Source: Isohypsibius dastychi | Taxonomy: Eukaryota; Tardigrada; Eutardigrada; Parachela; Isohypsibiidae | NCBI GenBank assembly: GCA_034696485.1 | Contig: JAQIWT010000875.1 | Coordinates: 1-14,228, forward strand | Direction of reading: 5' to 3' | DNA length: 14,228 bases | Shown: positions 1-7,927 of the stretch, one piece after another | Position numbering within the stretch: the stretch's first letter is position 1 | Layout of the letters: every line of letters starts with the position of its first letter | Made by a program: the position numbers and the translations under genes | The notes under the pieces: generated by a model | Databases searched by the model: none | Told to the model about the DNA's origin: nothing | Seen by the model: only the letters and a program-made list of their open reading frames with translations

Positions 1-493
1 TCGCTTCGCTATGTGGCAAATCGACCGCACTCTGTCTCAGCGAAATTCGACTATACGTTATCATCGGTAACGTAATTCCAGAACAGTGCGAACGGGGTGG
101 GGGTCTAATACTCTACCGTGAGTCATCACGACATATGCATGGAGATGCGTCAGTGCCCGTATCCAGCATGACGTCACCTTAAATCACAACAAAACTGGTT
201 TCAAACTTCATGTCACACTTTTCTTTTGTGAACGATAGCTTCCGCAGTCTTTTGCTTTGCATGCGTGATCTTATTCTTATTTATTCTTGCATGATTTTGC
301 ACTTTTGTGCATTTTTATTTCCTGATGGAGGTCGCGGCTTCATGGCTCACACCGCTACTTCCCGAATCTGCATGCCTAGAACCATTCTATTTTCCATGTT
401 TCTAGTTTTGACTTTTTGAGCTGGAACTGCTTTTGCTGAATTCCTGCTTATCCCCTCTTCCTCATACCTCCGAGCTCAACCGCCACCTGGAAT
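1..493. other. Upstream region of the calpain-15 gene
   Basis: No supported coding exon. It contains a perfect CRE palindrome (listed separately), a G-rich patch near 94-103 and a pyrimidine-rich stretch at about 440-475 just before the ATG at 494. A 69-codon open frame at 210-419 is hydrophobic with scattered cysteines, has no splice continuity into the gene and resembles no family I know. I treat it as 5' UTR or promoter. No clear TATA box was seen. Confidence 0.5.
169..176. promoter_or_regulatory. CRE palindrome TGACGTCA
   Basis: This is an exact 8-bp cAMP-response-element palindrome, the family binding site of CREB/ATF bZIP factors, 318 bp upstream of the calpain-15 start codon. Position and exact match are seen; function is inferred. 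The same octamer also occurs by chance or descent inside the repeat near 4237. Confidence 0.4.
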
Positions 494-3400
494 ATGGATG
501 CTTTGAAAAACATGGCCTCTGGAGTTGGAAACAAGCTGACAACAGCCAAGAATGCCATCGAGAAGAAAGTAGCTGAGTTGATTCCAGTCATCGATTTGAC
601 AGATGACGGACCTCTAGTCTACGTCCAGGATTACTTTATGGGATCAAATAATCAAACCTGGAAGTGTTCTTCATGTAATTGTTCCAATCCAAAGTGGGCT
701 AATCTTTGCACCATATGCCAGGCCGCCAATCCAGCTAATCCTCCCAGAAAATCGGATATTTATCCAAAAGATGTCATCACTCCTTCAAGTTCAAGTGATA
801 TTTAAATGTCTGATTTCGTGTTAGTCTCTTATGTCTATCTTAGTTTCTTTCCTAGCTCCACTTCCACCAAAACCTGAAGCGAAAGAGGCGACTGGAACAT
901 CCACTTCCGGTGGACATGTCTATCCATCTCTTCAGGAAATGTCGACAAAAACTCCCAGTGTCGACAGCGAATGGGCTTGTTCGCAGTGCACGTTGTATAA
1001 CAAAAAGGAAAGCGCCGTTTGCGCCGTCTGTGGACATCCTCAGGTTGACATATTTTCGTGATAGATTTGACATTATTTGTAACGCTGTGTCTTAAAGGTC
1101 TCGAACGGTAAACCAAGACGGTCTTTGGAACGGCTTCCATCGGTTGTGGAAGGATGGAACTGCACCAGTTGTACCTTCCTTAATCCAGCATCGGGGAATG
1201 TCTGCCTGATGTGTTCGGCGCCCAAAAAGGTCACAAATGGCGGAACAAAGGAAACTTACGAAACAGCAGACGTGGAGGAATTGCGCAAGTTTCACGAACA
1301 GGAAGCGATTCAGCAATGGGATGGCATCATTGAATTCTGTAGACGGGTGCGATGATCAACATTCCACTTTTACTGTGTTATTAATCCATCATTCTTGTTC
1401 AATTGAATAGGACAGGCAGCCATTCGTAGATGACCGTTTTCCTCCTCTCAAGGCATCTCTTAGCGTTGTCAAAACACCTGCAGAATTTTCCAAAGTTCAA
1501 GGTTGGTTGCGTCCATCCCAGTTGCGAGAGTCTTCTGCCATGGGACGAGGTAACAGTTGGACAGTCTGTCGAACTCCGATGGCTTCTGACATCCGGCAAG
1601 GTGACATTTTCATTACTTGTTGGTCCTGATTTCCAGTAGTCTTTGAACGGCTTTTTTGACAGGGCTTTTGGGAGACTGCTGGTTTCTATGTGCTTTGTCC
1701 GTTGTTGCGGAAAGACCGGAACTTATATTCAAAGTGATTATGACCAAAGATTACAACAAAGAAGGTGCTTATTTAATCCGGCTCTGCATTGATGGATTAT
1801 GGCGGGTGATCTTAGTGGACGATCTGTTTCCGGTCGACACTTTTGGGAACCTAGCATTTTCTCAAGTAAGCTTTTCTGGTTCTCTTTCGGGATCACGCTA
1901 ACCGTATAATTTTGTTCAGGCTGGCCGAAAGCAGCTCTGGGTTCCCCTTATAGAGAAAGCACTGGCGAAGTGTCACGGTAGTTATTATGCTATCGAAGGA
2001 GGATTTGTTAATGAAGGGATGATGTTTTTAACCGGAGCGCCATGCGATCGGTTACAGTTGGATGGTACGGGTTCGGTTATTTTTTGTCTTCAGGTGAATA
2101 TGTGCGTTTCAGCTGCCACTGACGAGGAATTCGAATCGATATGGGCAAGCTTGCTGAGCTTCCAGAGCTCAAGGTAACGTAATTCGGAAGCGAACTTTGT
2201 GAATGTGACTTATTGTTTCCGGTCAGATTTTTGATGGGAGCAAGCTGCGGAAAAGTTAATCAGTCTTTGAACGAAGAGGAATGTCGTAAATTGGGTTTGC
2301 GACCTCGCCACAGTTATAGTGTATTGGATGTGACCGATACGGACGGGCTCAGGTATAGAAATTTAGAATTCCAGGACAGCCAGAAAATTGAGAATTTTTT
2401 CATGTAGACTCATCCGCCTACGGGATCCTTGGGGCAGACAAGCCTGGAAGGGAGAATGGAGTGATGGATCCAAAAACTGGACTCCTCGATTGGCCAGCAT
2501 GCTCAATCCGCATGGAGGATCGGAAGGCCTTTTCTGGATTTCCCTAGTGGATTTTGTAAAGTATGCTGAACGCTGTGAATTCTCTCGATTTCAAACAACC
2601 GTTATACGAGGTGACCTTTTTAGATACTTCGAGTCGGTTGACGTTTCCAAGTATCGTGAGCACTGGAAAGAAATACGAGTGCAAGGGACGTTCCCCAATT
2701 GTGGGAATAGTCGACAGTGGTCCGTATGGAATCTGAAGATTACTGAGACCACCGAAGTTGACTTGACGCTTTATCAGCAGGGATATCGGTAAAATTTCGA
2801 GAATTGATGCTTCTCGAAAACTTACGAGGTTTTATACTTTGTTTGTTTCAAAGGGGTGCAAGCCATGAAGCGAACGCACATCATCTGGATTTGGCTGTAG
2901 TTGTCTTCGCCTTGTTACCGAACGGCAACCTGAAAAAGCTTGTGGGTGCATCGAAACGGTCTGCCTTCTCTTTTGTTGGATTGAATGTGATGCTTGATCC
3001 GGGTTTATACGTCGTTTGGACAGTAGCATTCAATCACTGGAACGGTAATTTTTTGTTGACCTCTTGTTTTCGGTGCATTTAGTGTAGTTGTTTTTAGATA
3101 TGATTCTTCCCGAAGAAACATTCCCAAAAAACGTCCTGGCATTACATAGTCCTAGAGCAGTCGTAATGGAAAAGTTACAAGCTCCACCGGTACTCATTTA
3201 TTATACGATTGCTACAAAAAGGACATCTGAACCTACCTGCTTTTATTTCAGTATTCGCTTGGTGACGCTGTTGTTCACTGGGCGATGAACTGCGGGACGA
3301 AAACAAGCGTGAGTGACTCGTTTCGTGATTCAGATTTATTGTTCTTGTTTGGAGGGAATATGGTTTCAGGATCGGGATGGAGTCATGACTTATTCTGTTT

Positions 3401-3855
3401 TATCGGGTGGACTGATATTGATTTATGAAAATCGGCATGCGAATCATTGGTACGTATGTTGTACTCATTCGTTGAAAACGCGATCCGTGTTTTTAAATAG
3501 GTGAATTTTTCAGTGTCCAGCTAGTGTGTGATTGCACGCAGAGTCGGGATGTCGTTTCGACGAGAGGTGTTCTGTATTCTGTCGATCTCATTCCGCCGAT
3601 GACACGATTCGTTGTCTGTGTGCTGTCTCCTTCACATGGAAGTTCGTTTTACATAAATTATTCCACAAAACAACGTAAGCTAGTGCATATTTTCTTGTCC
3701 GAATTTATTATTATGAGAGAACTTACGCAGGTCTTTCTAATATTTGGAACGGTTTGGGAGAATGGGGGCCACCAAATGTTCACCATTTTCCGGAAACTGA
3801 CACAGATTCCTTACGTGATCTTCACACTCCTCGGCCAATCATCTCCTACACATGA
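494..3855 (+). CDS. CAPN15: Calpain-15 / small optic lobes (SOL) family cysteine protease
   Basis: Sixteen coding exons: 494-794, 856-1043, 1098-1346, 1411-1600, 1663-1865, 1920-2064, 2113-2173, 2227-2352, 2408-2560, 2624-2788, 2854-3044, 3098-3189, 3252-3308, 3370-3449, 3514-3674, 3731-3855. The reading frame is continuous for 828 residues. RanBP2-type zinc fingers (W-x-C-x2-C-x10-C-x2-C) lie near residues 56-78, 140-162 and 183-205. The CysPc core has oxyanion Gln309, Cys315 in GLLGDCWFL and His474 in LRPRHSYSVLDV. The usual catalytic Asn of RNPWG is Asp494 (RDPWG). After it comes the SOL-specific C-terminal region (VQLVCDC, VVSTRG, and HTPRPI near the end). The family is a non-classical, EF-hand-less calpain, cytosolic or nuclear, needed for brain and eye development in flies and vertebrates. 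The protein is shorter than human CAPN15 (about 1,090 residues) mainly through fewer zinc fingers. Two splice ends are ambiguous: exon 1 may end at 788, and exon 6 may end at 2070. The start at 494 is the first ATG in frame with the finger exons. Confidence 0.93.
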
Positions 3856-4077
3856 TCCAGTTCCTGCATGCAGATTTTATTTCCTGCCTTTTGGTATTTG
3901 AGCCTTTTATATTTGTGCCTGAAAATTTATTTTCTCGACTGATTCTGTGTAGATGTTTTTGACATTTCTGTCTTGCATGTTTTTCTGCATGCTCGCATGT
4001 TCGCCAGCATGACCTTTTACTTTTTTTGACCCCGTTATGTAGTATGTTTATGCTTTGCGTAGCGGAACAATGGACTG

Positions 4078-4126
4078 ATTGCGATTTTTCTCAAATGGAT
4101 GACGTGACGCCGAAATGGATCACACG
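4078..4126 (+). repeat. Left terminal inverted repeat of the MITE-like element
   Basis: A 49-nt arm pairing with 4268-4316, with three mismatches (arm positions 13, 14 and 35 counted from the outer end). The outer end is ATTGCGATTT. Confidence 0.8.
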
Positions 4127-4267
4127 CCCAACTTCAGATCGACCAATCTCGGTCCCTATGAGCCCGAATGGATCAGATCATGCAAAATCGACTTTTGCGT
4201 GATGAGATCCATCCGAATCGCTGACAGTCAGCCATGTGACGTCAACATTCAGAGGGTTCATTTTGGC

Positions 4268-4316
4268 CGTGTGATCCATTTTGGCGTCACGTCATCCATT
4301 TGGAAAAAATCGCAAT
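4268..4316 (-). repeat. Right terminal inverted repeat of the MITE-like element
   Basis: The 49-nt partner of 4078-4126. Weaker similarity may run a few bases further outward on both sides (an ATGGA-like block on the left and ATTGGA on the complementary right), so the true boundary may be slightly wider. Confidence 0.8.
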
Positions 4317-4606
4317 GCCTCCAATATATTGTATCATGATTCCGAGGAAGTGCAGTCCTGTTCAGTTTTGAGTTTAATTAAGACGGCAGTACTTTTCTCG
4401 CTATTATTACTTTCAAAAACTGACGACATTCTGTTTGCAGAAAACAGAAATATAGACAACACCAGAATGTCGCAGAACAATACTTTACCGGTGACGCATA
4501 AATATGAATAAAGCCGGATTTCAACACGGAACACAACGCCACATATCCATCAAACAACAGAAACGAGATCGAACTTGAGATTCTGGAAACTGGAGAGGAA
4601 AAAGAC

Positions 4607-4616
4607 AATAAATAAA
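4607..4616 (+). terminator. Overlapping AATAAA polyadenylation signals
   Basis: Two overlapping AATAAA hexamers (4607-4612 and 4611-4616) lie about 750 nt after the calpain-15 stop and only 15 nt from the last codon of OFD1 on the other strand. A further AATAAA is at 4507-4512. No AATAAA occurs closer to the calpain-15 stop on its strand, so these are the best canonical candidates. Usage is inferred only. Confidence 0.3.
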
Positions 4617-4630
4617 AGCCGGATAAGAGA

Positions 4631-7219
4631 TCAAAGATTGTCTGAGTTGTGCGCCTCAGCCATCTCAAGCTGGAGCGATCTGACCTTTTTCCCAAGGTCT
4701 CCTCCTGAGAGTCCTCGTCCGAACGGAGGTGAATAAGAAAGAGTCGCAGAAGTTTCGTGTAAAACAGAGGGCCGAGGTTTTTCTTGGATTAAATACTGTG
4801 TGAGGAGGAGTTTCTTCGCCGGCTCCACATTTGTGACTGGCTCATGGCCGGATGAAAACTGGTCCGTCACCAAACGACGATATTGACTGAATTGTTGTTG
4901 CATTGTAGAAGCTTCTTTTTCAAGCGCGCGAATACGCTCCTTGGCATCAACAATGGACTTCAACGACAGAGCAGATTCGTCGCTACTTGAATGATGATCT
5001 GGCGGAGCACGACTTATGCGGTTTGGAGTGGATAAATAAGCTGAGTTACCTGAGAAAACCCCAAAACAAACGAATATTAAATAAGACATTTAAAAGCGGT
5101 CAAAAACTAATCGCATACCGGCAGTAGATTGCTGCGACATTATCCAGTTCGCTTGAGACGATATACCTTGCAACCGGGCTAGTTTCGATTCCAGGTTCGA
5201 GATTTTGTCATCCTTTTCTCTCAGCTGTTGTTTCAACAATTCAACCTTTCTCCCCTTGTCCTTGATCAGAGTTTTCAGACGTTCTTTTTCCGTTTCCCAT
5301 CTTGCGGAATCCAAAACCCATTTTTCTTTTATTATTTCGCATTCTTTACGAAGACTATTTGCCTCTCGCTCATATCTTGATTGTTTTTCAGCGGCATCGG
5401 AAACCTGAAAAGTCAGTTTCAATACCTGAATTCTAAAAGGTGAAAGGTGACTTACAGCTTCAGCACGTTCTTGTCTTTCTCGCGCCAGCTCAGCGCGAGC
5501 GTAACTCAGTTCCGTCTTAAGATTTCGAACTTTGCGTTCCAGTTCTTCCACAGATCTCGATTCTTTTTCTTTGTCTTCGCTTCCGGAAAGCCTGGCCTTT
5601 AATTTTTGATTCTCCCGATGTAGTCTAGAAAATTCAGACTTGATTTTCTGCAGAAACGGTTTTGGTTCCAATGCAGGTGAAGACAGGAAAGCAGTAGGAT
5701 CCACGTTGTCGGCTACAATACTTCTCGTCAGCTGATCTTTCAGTTTATTTAGCACAACCTCCTCCCGCTTCAGTTTCTGCTCTCGATCTTCCAGATGTTC
5801 CGACTGAATATGAATCAATTCACCAACTTTCGCGTTTATGGTGTTCTGAATCGAGTTCTCTCTAGCTTGTAATACCTGCAATTCCAAAAGGCGTTTAATG
5901 AAAATTTAAATCATGATATAACCACTTTTCACCTCCGTTAAATCCGCAAGCTTTTTCGCTTGGTTTAAAAGATCCTTTTCTTTCTCCTCGGTGAGCTTTC
6001 TTTTCCGTTCGTTCTCCTCCTCAAACAACCTTTCTCGCCTCGTCAGTTCATCCTCTCTTGTGTTCAGGACAGCTTGATCACTCTGGATTTTACGCTGAAT
6101 TTCTTTCACTTCATCCTGGGATTTCGAACTCAGAAGGCTATAATTCTTTATTTGATCGTCAAATGACTGCTGCAGCAAACTCCGTTCCTTAAAAGCGCGT
6201 TCTTTTTCGATGTCCAGCTGAGTCCGAAATTCATCATCTTTGGCTTTCGAGACCATTTCGGTCACTTCTGACTCTATACTTTTCTGAAAATATAAATTCA
6301 GTACGGAAAACTTAGACCAGGAGAGCGAAGGAAACACCTTAAATTTCCGAAAGGCTGCCGCAATTTGTTGAGGGGATGCCAACTCGTCTTCACCCTTAAG
6401 GTCAAGTTGATACTTGATTTCGTCCAGATCCAAAACAGTCCGGAATTTGTTCGCTAATTCAACGTCCTCATGATCAATTTCATCCAAAAACGTTTGTCGA
6501 TCTCCGGTCACAAGACCAGGTCGGGTCGTTAATTTTCTGTAATCCACGAATCTGTTCCTTGTTCGAGCTTTCAGCATATCATCTGCTTCCGTATCTGTCT
6601 GACTTCCGGTATGGTATTTCAAGATATTCTGAAATCTCAGGGCGTCCGAAAATCTTGAAGCGATCGACTCCGGGGAAACCGGAAGATAGGAGACGAGAAG
6701 GCTCAGTAGACTACGGTTGTTCGATGACTCTAACTTCTCGAATTCCGGGTATTGCACTCGTAAATATATTAGCAAACTAGATAAACTCATTGGATGAACC
6801 TCGGGATTCAGCATCGCTTCTGGCAGGAAGACAGATAAAGTGAACTCACAGCAGCTGGATAAAAGATGCTGAGCGACGATTGCGTTGGCCAGTTCGCGTA
6901 ACGGATCCGGAAGAACATGGGAGCTTTTTGCTGTTAAAACATTCTGAGGAGCTAAATGCAGCGCCAAAGTTGATCGAATCTGAGAGCGTATCTTGTTCCT
7001 GAAATTAGGAGCATCCAAGCGGGATATCATGTCATTTCGAAGCTCTTCAAACGATGGTAGCAATTCATTTTCCTCTTCTTCCTCCTGGTACTCGCTGTTT
7101 TCGTGGATGAGAAACGGTTCAGAGGTATGCATCTGGATGAGGGGAGATCCTTTCTTCTCAGAGCTTCGTTGACCATTTTCCATTGAGATCGGTAGTCCTC
7201 CAAGAGAACAAAATAGCAT
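4631..7219 (-). CDS. OFD1: OFD1-like centriole / basal body protein (LisH and coiled coils)
   Basis: Five coding exons on the minus strand: 7219-6338, 6283-5933, 5875-5456, 5404-5119, 5049-4631, about 785 residues. Residues about 109-136 (ELANAIVAQHL...EFTLSVFLPE) match the LisH segment of human OFD1 (NSLVADHL...YEYSLSVFFPES). An acidic run (QEEEEENE) and an OFD1-like FEELR segment precede it. From about residue 295 to 645 the protein is charged, Lys/Glu-rich coiled coil. Near residues 676-705, AKERIRALEKEA...FSQYRRL resembles the OFD1 motif around AKVRELQQEAERLE...YHRRV. OFD1 acts at distal centrioles, basal bodies and centriolar satellites in cilium assembly. The protein is shorter than human OFD1 (about 1,010 residues), chiefly at the C-terminus. 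Start is uncertain: ATG at 7219 is first in frame, and ATG at 7183 is an alternative. An out-of-frame ATG lies upstream at 7271. The frame before 7219 reaches only TTG codons and then a stop. Confidence 0.85.
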
Positions 7220-7449
7220 CAACCTCTGCTTCAAATCCAGTGATAATAGCCAAGATCTTTGGGTTCAGCATGCCATAATCAAAATAACCCACAAAAGTAA
7301 TCCTTTTAGAAAATTATAACAGCACAAATATTCCAGAAAATCGTTGAACTTTGAATGGCTGAAAGTTAGCGCTATGTTATTGTTGACATTTCGGAATCTG
7401 TCAATAAGTAAGTACTGAACTGCATGATGACGAACCATGAATCACTTAT

Positions 7450-7493
7450 CCAGTTACCAGCCTGGTAACTGGTTTTCTCGGTAACCGGTAACC
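7450..7493. repeat. Palindrome and tandem GGTAACC cluster
   Basis: The 10-bp arms CCAGTTACCA (7450-7459) and TGGTAACTGG (7463-7472) are perfect inverted copies around a 3-nt spacer. They are followed by two adjacent copies of GGTAACC (7480-7486 and 7487-7493). The related GTAACTGG recurs inside the neighbouring 59-bp arm, suggesting the cluster belongs to the same repeat unit. Confidence 0.7.
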
Positions 7494-7511
7494 TGCCTGC
7501 TGACCTTTTAC

Positions 7512-7674
7512 ATGTACTCTGTTCTGCCACGTAACTGGACCCACTTTTCGCTGTATCGATCGGCTCACCAAGTGTGCAGCCAGAGGGTTGACCCGGGGCC
7601 CACGCATTGTGTGTGTGGTGAGCCGATCGATACAGCGAAAAGTGGGTCCAGTTACGTGGCAGAACAGAGTACAT
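7512..7674. repeat. Perfect 59-bp inverted repeat with 45-nt loop
   Basis: The arm 7512-7570 is an exact reverse complement of 7616-7674 with no mismatch seen over 59 bp. The arms start ATGTACTCTG and end GGCTCACCA. The loop 7571-7615 is GC-rich and includes GGGTTGACCC and GGGCCC-like sequence. No coding gene overlaps it. It could be a non-autonomous fold-back transposon, a recent inverted duplication, or a source of hairpin RNA. No target duplication is evident. Confidence 0.9.
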
Positions 7675-7761
7675 ACCACAAGTCAGTTTCCAAAATTTAT
7701 AGCTAGGCGAATGGGTCAACTTGAATTTATTTTCGACGACACATTGGCTCTCGTTTTGATT

Positions 7762-7767
7762 TTTATT
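7762..7767 (-). terminator. AATAAA polyadenylation signal for OAT
   Basis: TTTATT on the plus strand gives AATAAA on the minus strand, about 160 nt downstream of the OAT stop codon. A second copy follows at 7726-7731. Distance and hexamer suit a 3' end. Usage is inferred. Confidence 0.45.
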
Positions 7768-7927
7768 TCGTTTCTCAGTAAATGCATGTACTAAATTTTC
7801 CCGAAAACTGTCAAATTTCGCTCCATACAAGAACACAATCAAAATGTGCTCCTATTAAAAAAGCGCCATATCTCCATTTATATCAACCAGTATTATCTAA
7901 CCATCATAGTTGAAACACCGAATCTAA

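Larger units (their letters stand above)
4078..4316. mobile_element. MITE-like fold-back element
   Basis: Terminal inverted repeats of 49 nt at 4078-4126 and 4268-4316 match at 46 of 49 positions by eye, both starting ATTGCGATTT at the outer end. Inside is a second imperfect palindrome, 4165-4187 against 4193-4215 (19 of 23 matching). The motif ATGGAT recurs, with copies on the left in one orientation and copies on the right inverted, so the whole 239 bp can fold into one long hairpin. There is no coding capacity. This fits a non-autonomous DNA transposon (MITE). I see no convincing target-site duplication, so the exact ends and superfamily are unassigned. It contains a TGACGTCA octamer near 4237. 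Confidence 0.75.
3856..4630. other. Convergent intergenic gap between calpain-15 and OFD1
   Basis: It holds the 3' flanks of both genes and the MITE-like repeat at 4078-4316. Plus-strand AATAAA signals that could serve calpain-15 lie at 4507-4512, 4607-4612 and 4611-4616. Minus-strand AATAAA (TTTATT on the plus strand) that could serve OFD1 occurs at 3876-3881 and 3926-3931. If these are used, the two transcripts would overlap tail to tail across the repeat. Open frames here are covered by the repeat or look random. Confidence 0.5.
7220..7927. other. Intergenic gap between OFD1 and OAT, with fold-back repeats
   Basis: It contains the upstream flank of OFD1 (right part of the gap to its start), the inverted repeat at 7512-7674, the GGTAAC-rich cluster at 7450-7493 and the 3' flank of OAT. 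A long minus-strand open frame across 7372-7842 has no ATG start and exists largely because the fold-back reads through in both directions. I do not call it a gene. Confidence 0.6.

Noticed and set aside
210-419. 69-codon plus-strand ORF upstream of calpain-15
   Set aside because: Hydrophobic, cysteine-rich composition with no family resemblance, upstream of a well-defined gene start. Probably UTR/promoter sequence.
2561-2623. In-frame 21-residue insertion in calpain-15
   Set aside because: Reading through is possible, but the segment breaks the family alignment (DFVK to YFESVD) and has GTATGC and TTTTTAG ends, so it is an intron.
4115-4511. Overlapping plus-strand ORFs in the convergent gap
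   Set aside because: They start in, or run through, the MITE-like element and show no protein-like pattern.
7232-7234. TTG as the OFD1 start
   Set aside because: It is a non-ATG codon; ATG codons follow in frame at 7219 and 7183.
7372-7842. 156-codon minus-strand open frame
   Set aside because: It begins at a non-ATG codon and spans both arms of the perfect inverted repeat, whose sequence happens to be open both ways. No domain is recognisable.
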